64,000 nucleotides of DNA from positions 17,412,501-17,476,500 of the forward strand of contig NC_088787.1 of the NCBI RefSeq assembly GCF_949628265.1. The letters are read 5' to 3'. Below the pieces are notes generated by a model that worked only from the letters and a program-made list of their open reading frames with translations, did no database searches and had not been told where the DNA came from. The position numbers and the translations under genes are program-made. The DNA comes from Cloeon dipterum (Eukaryota; Arthropoda; Insecta; Ephemeroptera; Baetidae). Shown here one piece after another: positions 33,591 to 45,990 of the stretch (position 1 is its first letter; every line of letters begins with the position of its first letter).

Positions 33591-36500
33591 TGACTTCTAA
33601 TCTGTGTGGAAAATAAATTCTGGATGGTTAGCGTAACATAGTGAAAATTCTATGAACTACGCGTTCTCATACTGTACAGCAGCCGTTTCGGCACCGCTGG
33701 CCTCGTCAGCAGCACTTAATCTCCAAACCAAAATTCATAACCGCAGTTTTAGCTTCAGAGAATCATGAATCAAAGAATTTATTTGTTTTGTAGCAGAAAT
33801 TTTACAAAAAAAATTATTAAGTAAAGGCTTTACTTAAACTTCAAACAACTTCAAACAAACAAAAATTGTTCCTTGCGAAATACACGCATAAATCTGAGAA
33901 TAAATATTCATTTTGGCAACTGCTGTAATATAAGTTATTTATATCATCCCAGCTTCCGTTACTTCTGATAAAGATCGGTCATTCCGAATTTCGCGCTGTG
34001 TTAGCCGAGCAATCGATTGCAATCGGACTGTTCGGACGCTCTTTGGCATCAATAAATGACAATGGTCCCCTGGCAGGCGGCTGCCTAGCGATGCTTTTGC
34101 CAACTCCACTCTGGCTACTCTGCTGCTGGAAATAAGAATCACAGCTCAGCTATTCCCCAAACAACAAACACGCATTTCTCACACAGAAATCAAGAAAGCT
34201 CAGGCGGCTAGCCCCTCGCACGCCAATAATCATCTCTCGCACACGGCTCTCACTCTCATAAAATATGCAACAGCATCTAGACCGCCACTCTTCTTCGTCT
34301 CTCGGCCCATACATCGCCGTATTTTATGCAATGCTCACGACGCGTGATGCGCCCGGAATTCCTAAGTGATTTTGCCTCTGTTCGCAAATGTGTCCCTTTC
34401 CACTCTAAAAAATAGACAGCGTGGTACAAACACAATCTAGCCTTTCGGAAGTTAATGGTAATAATAATGTCTAAGAAAATTTATCAAGATATTGTTAGCT
34501 GTCATTATTATGACAATGTTTCTATCATTATAATTTTTAAACGTTTTTCTGATCTTAATTAAAATATTATAAAGCCAACTTGTATAATATTAAGAGGAGT
34601 ATGTATATATTACAAAAACATATTTGAACTATTTTAAGCTACTTTTCCGTTGCTAAAAAATATTTTGATGACCATTTTCAGTTATTGCATCTGTAAAAGA
34701 ATTATTTCGTGTTGTATTTTGGTTAACAAGACATTTTCTCGTAAATCCCATCTCTATATTATCTAATACTCCCAATGCCAGCAGCGTGCAAACTCATAAA
34801 TTTCTCCCTTGTCTCACCTTCTTTTTATTAAACTAGGAAACAAATTTGCGTACCCTATTTGTGTGGCGCATAAAATGCGTGTCGGCGTCGGCCCTAATGG
34901 CTGCGGGTGTTTTGACACATATTCCGCGTTTACATCTTCATTTGGCCACTAATGAGTATAAAATTAAAAGAGGGGATGCATGCACTCAGTCTTACTCTCT
35001 CTCCTCCGTCTCGTTGCAGTGCTGCTTTTCGCTGCGTCTATCTCTCTATAGTGCCACATGCACAAAGCCCTGACATGATGCATGCATTGTCAAACTGTAA
35101 ACAGTCAGCTGCATTAAAATATGAATTCGGGTCTGCATAAATGGAAGGATGGATCAGATGTGCGCGCGGATGGATGGATGGTTTGCTGTATATAGGGGGA
35201 GCAAAGGAGACCGTTGATCAAAAACTCGGCATAGCCACTTCGATCACAAAACGCTGGCACAACAATTCATCAAAATATCAGCAGGCCATAGCCTCTGCTG
35301 CGCGCGTATTCGAATTTTCAAATCGTCAAGTGAAGCAGACGAAACCACACTGGGGAATTAAATAGTATGCATTTTTCATTGCGTTTTCCGTTGTCAATCT
35401 TCTTTTTTATCGTACTTCCCACTCTCCCACAGCTCATTTTTTATAATCTAGTCAGAGATGCAGCTTATATTCTTAATTTGAGTAAAATAGCCGTTACATT
35501 TTTTTTTGCAATTTGTCAAGGAAGTATTTTTAAAAGATTTAAAATTTAAATATTTATATTTAATAGGAAAAAATTTAATCTCAAGATGGAATGAGCTATT
35601 TTCCAAGATTATTTTTTCCGGCTTAGGCATATATTCCAAAATTCTATTTGTGGGCTGTAGAATTGGAAATTTTTAAATTGAGGTGCATGGTGGTCCCTTT
35701 TTTAATTTTTGCAAAATTAGATAAATATTTTCTGGCATTTCTTCATTTTCCAAAGAGAAAAAACTTAGCAATCTAAAATTGAACAAACTTATAATTTATT
35801 CTAAAATGCGTGTTTTAAAAAATATTTTGACGGGTCAAAATATCTATAGTAATAAATATAGTGTTAATCTATTCTTTTTTTGCAAAACAAACCGCAATTT
35901 AAAAAGAATCACCTAACAGCCTGAAGAGAATATATCCGCGAGTGGGTGTTTTTGTGCGTGCCATCGCAACTAACACTTATGTTCGCTAGAGTGAATGATA
36001 TGTTTAATATCGGCTAATGTGGCGTTGAAAAATGTTCCTAAAGAGTCGTTGCTGCACGGTTTTCGGCCCCCACGAGCAATAGATGGCACAGCGTTTATAA
36101 GAGAAGAGAGAGAGAGAGACAAGCTGTTATTTTTCCTTGTGCCGTGCATGCATGATAACGTATAAAAGCCAGCGAGCTTGTGGGGTTTGATGGCACGCCT
36201 CAGGCCAAATTACCTGCACCTCACAATCAACCTGCTCACCATACGTGTATGTGTATATAAATGCGCTGCTTCTTTTTATCGTAATCGAGCCAGCCAGTCG
36301 CGGCAGTGGGCGAGAGGACGCGCGTTTTCAAATTACATGCCACTTTACAATTCGTTCACATCATATAGGAATATATATATAGAGAGAGAGAGGGAACGAA
36401 GACTCTCTTTGATATTGTTTCACAGATACGGCGGGTGTGTTTTTATAATTTAAACGCACGCATCTCGTTTTATTAGACTGCCGGGCAGGCGACTTTTATT

Positions 36501-37204
36501 TTTATCCTCTCCATTTATCGGTGCTAATGCATTTTGAATCTCTTTCAAAAATGTTATTACTCTTACAGCTATTACGACGGAAGGATTAAACAATCTTTTG
36601 ATTGCGTAATTTTAATTTTTATCTTTACAGATGACTAGATTTAATAAATTCATCTTTGAATGCAGTTTTTGCATGCTGAAATTGTTCCTATTAATATAAT
36701 CTAGAATTAAAATGCACTACAGGCCATTTTTGCAACTATTTTATGATAAAGAAACTTTAAACCAGGAAAATTTTATAAATGCTTTTTATTTAACGCGCTT
36801 TACTCCTCACTGCTCGAATTTTAAGCTTTCAATTACCAGTGACCATCATTTTGAGGAGTCAAATTCAATTCTGATTACTTTCCACGACAGTTGAATTTGT
36901 CCCTAGTATAAAAAGCATAAAGTTACCCAACCCCTCCGTTTGTTATAATTAACAATGATCAATAACTTGTAGGAAAGAAAGATTAATAAGGATGAAGTCC
37001 GTTTTAATTAAACTTGGCACAATCAACCTCCAGTGTTGATAATATACTTAAAATATGCTAAGCTAACTCTTATGAGCAAAAGAGAAAATATTATTTATAA
37101 TTACTATCTTAATAGCAAAAATGCATTTCCTCAAACATATTTAATATTATTTGAATAATTAACTAAAAAAATAAATGAAACAAAAAAATAATTTTATCTT
37201 TTTA
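33591..37204. other. Gene-free AT-rich stretch
   Basis: No supportable exon. It contains short (GGAT)n at about 35170-35183 and two (GA)n runs (36101-36119 and 36381-36392). Open frames are short and without family resemblance. Confidence 0.45.
36370..36392. repeat. Compound (AT)n(GA)n microsatellite
   Basis: A short AT run passes directly into a GA run. Confidence 0.85.
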
Positions 37205-37433
37205 AATTATTTTTTTGCTCTATTTATCCCTGTCCGAGGACCGGGAAGGGCGCGCACTGCACTAGCACGAATGCTGAAACCCGGGTCCCAATAACACCGC
37301 GAACGGATAACATGGGCGCACCAGGCCGCACAGGGACCCAGCCCACTGAAGGGCCACTTGCCTCCGCACCGAGGACTGCATTGAAACGCTAGACATTTGT
37401 CCCGTGAAGCCAAATCACGCATGCTGGAAAGGT
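37205..37433 (-). repeat. SINE copy, 5'-truncated
   Basis: The reverse complement matches the copies at 6077-6307 and 40686-40915 over about 225 bp, from CCTTTCCAGCATGCGTGATT to the GGACAGGGATAAATAGAGC word, and ends in an A-rich tail. It lacks the tRNA-like head. The 71-codon open frame inside is a property of the repeat. Confidence 0.8.
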
Positions 37434-40400
37434 ATAAGGTTTAAGATATATAATAATTAAATGTAAAAAATGATTTTTTATGTTTTACAAAATATTATGT
37501 ACTTTTTAAAAAAATATAAAGAATGCACACGTTAAACAATATATTTTACAAATAGTTTGTAAACGTATATATATATATTAAAAGCTTTAAAATATTATTT
37601 TTAAAAGTTTAGCAGTTTTGAAGCATCTATTTGAGTATTTCCTTGCTCGATACTTATGAATTTTAAAATATTATGTGTTGCTGTATTAAAGGAAATACTG
37701 AGTTTTAATTAATTTACCGTCCCAATTAATATTTGTATATTAAAAAATTGTTTCAAATAATTTTAACAAGCAATATTGATTACTGTAAAGATTCAAACTT
37801 ATGTAGTATTTTCAACATAGACATGTTTTATGATATTTTTACTGTGCAAGCTTTATTGCACCGGATTGAGGATGATTTGGCTGTTATAGATTTTTCATTT
37901 CGCGCCGAAAAGCCGCACGATGAGGAGGATCTGGGGCGAAGGACGGCGAGTAATGGATTCAGCTTTGACCTGCTGGCCGTCTGAGAAAAATAAATCAAAA
38001 AATAAATCACCAGAGCAGCTTGCGTGTGTGTCCCTTAAGCCGGCCAGCGCTGCAGCTTTTTGTTGGGCTGCTTGGATCGCGCAGGCAAGGCAGCTCTTTT
38101 AATTAAAACGCTGAAGGTAATTTGTCCCGAGAGGAGAGGGAGGCCCTCTGCTCCTCCATGGCGTCGTCATTATTTTTGTTATCGAGTGACAATCGGCTCG
38201 CTCGCCTCGGGCTACCTGGGAGGGTTTCTCTCATCTCTTATTTTTTATTTTATGGCACCGGCAACAAATTTTAATGGCCCGCTGTTTGGATGTGCGCCGA
38301 GGAAAAAAGAAAAGGCCGCCTCGGACGTAATAAATTGCCGTGCGCGTCCCAATCATTTTTTACTCTCGTCAAATTTGAATTTGGAATCACGCATGGGTGG
38401 AGCGGCCGTCGCGCGGACCCCCTCCGGACGGCCCCCTCCGACGGCCGCCGCTGCTCCTTGGGTTGACCAAAACGCCGACGCGCTCCACATCTTAACCCCC
38501 GACCGCCGCGTGCTGCCCAAGGGACACGAAATTTCAACCCCGCGGCCGGCTGGCTCTCCTTGATTAAACGCCGCCGCAGCGCCGGCCCCGCTGAAAGTTC
38601 GGTCTGCACCGCTGGCCACTCGGCCGCACGCAGGATAAATCATAACGAATGGTGAAATTTATCGTTGTCTTGGCAAATTCACCCGTTTGTTTATGTCCTC
38701 CGAGCCGACTCTAATGAAGAAGCCGACCATTTCATAAATTTTGCTCCCAGGTTTATCTTTAATTCAAGGAGGTGTATATCAGTGTGGATGTGGATTGCAA
38801 CTGTTTGGCAGCAGCACGATTTTCGGTTCTCCAAACCTCCCAATTAATAAAATTTGTCACAGCCGAATTTTAGGCTAAAACGTACGTTACAAATTTTTTA
38901 AAAGCTTCGGGATCTTCATTGTTGTTAAAAAATTAATGTCATATAATTTATTATTTGCCACTGGTATTTCACCTGAAAGAAATCCTTACTCGTTTACAAT
39001 TATTTAGTCAAAATACCACCCACGCGCATAGTGTAATTTTAAATAGAAAAATAGTCACTCCTAACTGGATGTCAAATTAATATTATGATTTATTAAACAA
39101 AAGTTTTAAGTTTGAAATTTGGCTCTTGTGATTTAAAGTATTGCAGAAAAGGTAGAAGGTAGATGGTGTGTTAAAGGATAATAAGCTAAGATTATGTGGA
39201 TGCGAGGGTGGCCACTGACGTAGTTTGTTTGCCCTGAAGGTCACTTCTGACTGAAAATTCCATCAACGCATACACTGGTCCTCAATCTTGGTCGTTTCCC
39301 ACAACCAAATTGGCTCGCTTTGACTCTTTTCGTACGAGTGCCGCTGCACGATCTTCACTCCAACTGTTTCAAGCTGCTTTGGGCGGGGACGCTTTGCATA
39401 AATAAATAATTATCGCGCTGCCAGAACGGCCGTCCAATAATTCTGTCAAAGCAGAGGCCACCTCTCTAATTGGTCGCACCACCAAATCCTTTCGTTTGCT
39501 CTCGAATTTATCACTTTTTTCAACCCGCCGCACGAACTTCAATTAACATTTATGCCGCAGATATAAGTCAGGTCTGGCTTAAGCGACTTTTTCAATTTTT
39601 ACACTCCTCCTCTTTTGTAATTACACTTTCTATTATATTTGTGTGTGTGCGCGCACGCCGCGCAGCACACACACACTTGACGTAAAAAGCCACCGACGTG
39701 TGTTTTGACTGCGAGGGAAATGAAATAAACAATTAAAGAGCACTTTAACAGCCATTTCAACAGCGGAAAAGATATTTACAGCGCACAATCTAGACACATA
39801 TGTTCGTGCCTTCGCGCCGACTGGCATAGAAACCAGTTTGTTCATTAATAAAATATGCATTAATAATAATAATTAGATTCGAAGAAGACCGTGCCGCGGC
39901 TCCTGCGGCCGTCCTCTGAGGAGGAAGTGGATTTATCAAAAGCCTTTCAGATTTGCATAATTTTATTTCGCCCGCTCCGCATGTCCATACCCTTTCGCCC
40001 GCCTTGATACGCAATGTGCTAACATTTTATTTTGAAATTATCTCTCAGCATCTAGAACGCTTCATGTACTCTCAGGTGTCAGCCATTTAAAATATTTAGC
40101 ACTTAATAACGCGCAAATTTGATTCATTCAAGGAAAAGTTGCTGCATAATGCTTTAATAGCGTATAGTCATTGTTACGATCATAGCACATGCAGGTGCCA
40201 AAAGGTTGTTCATTTATTTGGAAGTGGTTTACTGTGAATTAAAAAACCAAATACTCATATTTTCTACGAATATTGCAACTCTTCAGGAATGGCATGAGGA
40301 TAGAAAATACGGAAAATAACCCTTTTTGCATTTTTTATTTGATAGGACGTTATACAGTATTTTCGAAATTATGGCGTGTATATATATATTCTTTATTTTG

Positions 40401-40667
40401 CCAAATAAATTAATAAATTAAATAAATGAGGAAAATATTTGGAGATTCATCGATTTTATTCTGAGTGAAATTGTTTAAGAATGAGCCTGGAATTTTGACA
40501 ATGATTTTTCATTTGAATATCATTTCACGCGTCTACGGTCCATTTTAGGTTTTATATCTATAGTATAAACCATATTTCATGTCGTAGCGTTTTAGCTGCA
40601 GGAAATTTGAAATCACTGGTTGTATTTTATTTGAATGGAGAATAAAATGTAAATCAACTGACTGAAA
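37434..40667. other. Gene-free stretch with GC-rich island at about 38040-38640
   Basis: AT-rich flanks surround a 600-bp GC-rich island. The island is open in several frames on both strands (up to 167 codons), which is expected from GC bias, and none looks like a protein. A second small GC-rich patch lies at about 39870-39990. Confidence 0.4.
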
Positions 40668-40915
40668 ACTCACTACTTGCTGGTTTGCACCTTTCCATCG
40701 TGCGTGATCTGGCTTCACGGGACGAATGTCTAGCGTTTCAATGCAGTCCTCGGTGCGGAGGCAAGTGGCCCTTCAGTGGGCTGGGTCCCTGTGCGGCCTG
40801 GTGCGCCCATGTTATCCGTTCGCGGTGTTACTGGGACCCTGGTTTCAGCATTCGTGCTAGTGCAGTGCGCGCCCTTCCCGGTCCTCGGACAGGGAAAAAA
40901 GAGCAAAAAAAAAAA
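40668..40915 (+). repeat. SINE copy, 5'-truncated
   Basis: Matches 6059-6307 closely over its whole length, starting ACTCACTACTTGCTGGTTTG and ending in GAGC plus an A run. The 80-codon open frame at 40685-40927 is repeat-derived. Confidence 0.85.
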
Positions 40916-41949
40916 CATTTCCAATAAGCACGGATAAAAGAAAAACTAAATGCCAGCAACCACAAAAATAAATTGACAAGCCGAAAATTTTAACTTTTAA
41001 TTCGAGCTTTTTCAACGAGTGAAACGAAAATGAGCATTGGGCAAATTTTATTGACTTCAATGAAGACTGCTACTACCTCCTATTTATGAGGATTGTAAAA
41101 TCATTTTAGTTTTTAACAATTTCTCAGTTTATTTTTACTCTTCCCAAAAAAACATTAGCCTGAACATTTTTTGCAAGCAGAGCCAGTGTTTACACGTCTA
41201 GAATAAATTGATAGGAATATCCTTAAGCGTATCATATATTGATACGCTTTGGTTATAGTTTTATTGTGTTTGATATATATGTGAAACATTTGTTCAATTT
41301 TTATAAGGTGTTAAATTATGTGTATCATTTCTCGCGGTTTATGTGGGATTGCAACATAAAATAACACTCGTAACTACAAATGTTAACACAGCACACTCTC
41401 TCGCAATGTGAGCATAATAAGCCGGTTTTATTTATTCGTTATTGATGAACAATATCGAGTATTATTTGCCTCTCTGCTCAAGACGCGGCATAAGGATCCG
41501 ATGGAGACAACTGAGCATGAAATTTTCAATTATGTATTTACATGTTGCCGGTTGTTTGTTCAAAAGAAACACTCTATATATGTTCGCCTCCATTGCTTAA
41601 GTGTCACTGCTGCCGTTTCGCCACAAGCAACACACACTTGTAATTAATTACGCCGGTGGTGGTGTGTGTGCACGGTTGTGTGGAGTCCGCGGGCATGCTC
41701 GACGTGTTGCATAATCAGCACATTTTTCTCCTCCAGCGGGACATTTGCATTAATGGGCGTGCGACGATAAATAATCCATAAGGGTCATGGGGGCCATTCA
41801 TCATGAGGCGGCAGTGCACCGTGATTTATCACTTACGCGAGGGCAGGGGACAGAAGATGCAAATCCCTGGAGAGCAAAACTACTGCCGATATTGCCTGGG
41901 CCGTCGCGCGCGGCCGGCATAAGATAAATAAAATAATTCCGAAGAGAGC

Positions 41950-41983
<34 letters not shown>

Positions 41984-44900
41984 AGTATGAAGGCAGGCTG
42001 TGATGGAGATGGAGCAGCGCATCACCTTTTGTTTTGCCCTCCCCGCGTCAAATATTTTCATAAAAACGTCATCGGCTCGCTTGTAATGGAGTGGACCGGT
42101 CGACCAGCTAGCCAGCCACGCAGCGAGCCAACAAAAAAGCATAATTTATTTATAACTCTCTCGCGGCCGTCCGTGTCCTCGTCGCTGCTCTCGGCTCACA
42201 AGAAGAAAAATTGCTTCTCGAACCGCTGGCTGGACGGCAGCTGGGGGTGGCCGATATAATATCTTGTGTATGATTATGCTTTGGCGGACCAAGAGGAACG
42301 TGCGTGCATTAAAAATACATGTCTGCTTGCTCCAACGAAAGGCCGACGCGTAAATTGTCTTTTAACTGCTCGCCTCTTCCGAGGGTTTGCCGAGAGAAGA
42401 GCAATCAGATTATCTTTGCCGTCCCATCTTTTGTCGACTTAATGAGATTTGTATAAAACTTTTCGGGAAATGATTTATTGCGTGCGAGATATCATTTATT
42501 AACGGGCAGGCCTGGCCTGCGCGCAAGACTATACGTACATTGGCGCGCTCTCGTTTTCTGCGGCGCGGGCAGATGTGCCGAAAGATACAGCAGAGCGGAA
42601 AATTTCCCTCTGCCTCGTGCATTTGTTTTCACGGCGTGGGCTTGACGAGCATTTGTGCTATGAAATATTGCCCGCGATGAGCTCATTGAATACGAGAGAT
42701 ACAAAAAATTGGCGCTAAGCAAGTGAATCAAGCAATAAAAAAATGTGCTCACTCCATTAGTAAGTAGTTCCCTCTCACGATTTCGTTGCACAGGTGCTAA
42801 AGCAAATTTTGAACCCCAGAAACAAAATCGAGAAATCTCTAGCTATGTTCTTCTTCTCCGTGTTTATCAAAAAGTTCGCAACGTGGTAACTAATTTGACT
42901 GTTATTATAATAGATCGCTCCTTCCTCTCATCATTCTAACTTGAAGCGAGGAATCCCAAGAACTCGTTTGATTCTTGTTCATTATCCAGCCCCGCAGGCG
43001 GATTTTTTCCTTAGCTGGATTCTAATTTTGCCTGTTTACCTTTCCTCCAATCGGATTAATTCTTTGCTGTCAACAGAAAGTTCTAAAGTAAAAAAACTCA
43101 TCTTAAAAATTTGTGAAGCAGATTGGAACCAAAAAATCTGTTTACGTTTTCTTTGACTTTCCACATAGAGCCAATTTGCCCCAAAATATATTAACTTACT
43201 TAAGCAATTTCTTACCATCAGGGGTGCTCAACGTGTTGAATATTTAACCCTTATTATTGAGTCGGAATTATATATATAAAACAAATAATCGAATTAGACG
43301 CACCTATTTAATTTAAGGCTCTGTATATCTGCAATAAGGTTCCTCTAAAATTTTGCAGACCAAAAGCGAGAGTATTCTATAAACAAAACATACCAGGATT
43401 ATCTCAGAGAGCCTATATCCATTATTCGTTCACGACTCAATTTAATCCCAAAGATTACAAATTTTGGTCGGGAAGGATCACAACCGCACTCACAATCTCG
43501 CATTTCATTAGCCGCGCTTAAGTGCTCAAGTGTTTATACCTAAAAACACGGCGATGTGATGTGTGTAACAGGGAAAACCAACTCCGCGGGATCTGCAGCT
43601 CTCTGCTTTTTCTCTCAACGCTACCAAGTTCTCCTTTATTCCCGCTTTTTCCCACATACAAGAAGTGTTGCTATTTCGCAAGGCCTCCCCGCCTGCCCTT
43701 ATCAAAACTCATCCAGAGAGCACCCCGGCAGCACTTCGGGGGTTGTGCTCGCTCCAAAGAAAAGAAGCCTCCTTTAGCTCACAAGCACACGCAACTCACC
43801 TGCCCTCCCGCACCATCCATAAAAAGCGAACGCCGCTGATTACGCGCTTATTTTTCATTCGATTCAGCGGCTTAATCAGTTCGACCATTGTTGCGGGCCA
43901 GGAAAGCATTGTTGACGAGGGGGCGGAAATTAATGATTAGCCCTTTCGAGCGCAGCTTTCTGTATCATATTTTACTCTCTAAATACGCTCGGAATTTGAT
44001 TTGATTCGATTCTGTTGGGTGCGTTCAGCGTAATTTAGTTGGATGACGCAGGTGATTTAATTAGAGGCCGCTTGTTTGCGGGTCTGACTGAATATTTTCA
44101 AAACGAATAAGCTTTGATTAATTTCACAAGTTATTAGTATACAGTTAAGGTTCGATTCTATTCCAGGGATATTTTACATTGATTTTTACGATCACGGTGC
44201 GAAAAAATTAAGTTTTTATTTAAATTTTAAATGGATTCGGCAAAGCGATTTTTCTTTTGACATGTCGTTTGATTTTAGAACAACCAGCGCTTGCTCAGCA
44301 TAATACCATTAGATGGAATATATACAGTGCAGGAGACTTTTGCAAACTTAAAATTTTGGTATGCTTGATGCAATGTATGGAAAATAATACTATAAATACA
44401 TACAGGTTAAGGATTTCTCCAATCAATGATATTAGTTGTTATATAGCAGGTGATCATATTTGATACTTTAAAAATACGCTGCATTAGTAAAACTTATTTA
44501 TTTTCTTTTTAATACAGTTTACGTTTAACTAGATAATATATTGATTTATTTTTACACTTAAAATTACCAAAAAATTTAAAACAATATTTAAATAATTAAA
44601 ATGTTATTTTGTTCTTTATAAATTAAAAAAGTGACTAATAATGAATAATATTAAAAAATAAATAAATTATATTTTGCATTCCTTGTAAAACTTAACACAA
44701 AAGATTTAGCACAGGTATCTTAAATCTGCACTTTTGGCACTAAAATAAATAAAATTGCTAAAAGTGCTTGATATTCCGAAAAAAAGGTTTTAGAAAGCGC
44801 ATAACAACGTCTACCAAATTCAATTGCATTGCGTGTGCAGAACTAAAACGAGCTGCTCTACGCTGTTAGATTTGTGCTCTGCTGGCCAAACGAAATTACC

Positions 44901-44999
44901 AGGGCCACTTTTCCAAATCACTGCCCAGCCGCAGAGCGGGCTGGGAGCTGGCTGACCGGCAGCTAGGCGAACGCATCAAACTCGATTTGCGTCTGTCTC
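40916..44999. other. Gene-free stretch with isolated exon-like patches
   Basis: Mixed composition. A (GA)n run lies at 41941-41983. Two minus-strand patches (41837-41920 and 43800-43888) have an ATG, a short open frame and a good donor, but no recognisable peptide and no partner exon; they are discussed as findings and rejections. The rest shows nothing. Confidence 0.4.
41941..41983. repeat. (GA)n microsatellite, interrupted
   Basis: A GA run with two GC interruptions. Confidence 0.9.
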
Positions 45000-45990
45000 A
45001 TTTATCCACCTGGGGAGGCCGGGCAGCAGCAGCAGCAGAGGGAAGCAGGCGTCTACAAAATCGATGGACCACAGCAGCCCCCGCGAGGGGCCGCGGCTAA
45101 TCCGAATTTATTTCGCGCGCGAGCCTGAGACAGCGGCTCGTTCGGTGATGCTGGTGTGATAATCTGGTGCTCATCCCGCTTAAAGCCGACCTCTCGCCGC
45201 GCCAATCAATACCGAGGAGCCCCAGCAGCCGCCTCCGCCGCCCCCGCCGATGGGCACCCGCGACCACCCTTCAAATCTCGCCCCCGCTCGGTGCCAGGCT
45301 CGCCTCTCTCTCTCTTCCGCGTGTCACTGCCGTCCTCCGACAAGGGCTGCGAGGCCCCCGCGGGCCCCTGGTTGCCCCGTCGGAGCGGAATGATAAGAGG
45401 GGGCCGGCTGGGCGTGTCGGGGGCAGCTGGGTGGAGCGGCGGGAGGCGCAAAATGGCGGGCGGTGAGCACCTGTCCCTGCTGCGCAGCTGTCGCCTGCTT
45501 TGTCACCGAGATCGATTTTGTCGCCGGCGCTGGTCCGCCGCTCGCTCGCTCGGCGCGTTCTCCGTGGTTGGCCGACCAAAGGGTGGAGCCTCTCGCGAGC
45601 GACGGCCCTTTTTTAATTCGCCGCTCCATGCAAATTGGTCGCCAATCCCGGCCGCTGGTGACCGCCCCGACGACCCCCGCCCCCGCCTGAGCCCCCTGTG
45701 ACCGCAAACGAGAGCAGCATCAGCTCCAGCTCTATAGTATAGGCGCACATTGAATTCGCCTCGAAATTTTTGGGTAGGAAACGCGCCAGCTCCGTTGCCT
45801 TCGCTTTCGATCTGGGGGTTGGCCTGCGACAGGGCGAGGGCACCGGAACGACTCTTTCGCAGCTCTCTGGTGCTCGCCGACGACGAGAGCAGCCAAAAAG
45901 TGCGCTGCGGATCAATACTGAGAGCGGCCGAACGCGACGAAGGCGAGAGAAACACATTTCTCGCGCACACCAGCTGTAGCAAGCAAAAAC
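45000..45990. promoter_or_regulatory. GC-rich island in the gene desert
   Basis: About 1 kb of strongly GC-rich, CpG-containing DNA between very AT-rich flanks (44460-44800 and 46010-46700). It is open in most frames on both strands, so the long open frames (up to 181 codons) are not evidence of coding. It contains AAAATGGCGG at about 45450, matching the YY1/Pleiohomeotic core. It could be a distal promoter, enhancer or unannotated first exon. Confidence 0.3.

Noticed and set aside
37207-37422. 71-codon open frame shared with 40685-40927
   Set aside because: The similarity is explained by the SINE repeat; the frame differs in length in each copy and is disrupted in the copy at 5881-6307.
41837-41920. 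Minus-strand ATG plus 28 codons ending in a GTAAGT donor
   Set aside because: Low-complexity peptide without family match, next to a (GA)n run, weak start context and no partner exon.
44150-44170. B-box-like GGTTCGATTCT suggesting a tRNA gene
   Set aside because: No A box at the right distance and no acceptor-stem pairing.
45156-45707. Long overlapping open frames (up to 181 codons) in the GC-rich island
   Set aside because: At least five frames on both strands are open at once, with Pro/Arg/Ala-rich products of no family. This is what GC-rich DNA with few stop codons produces.
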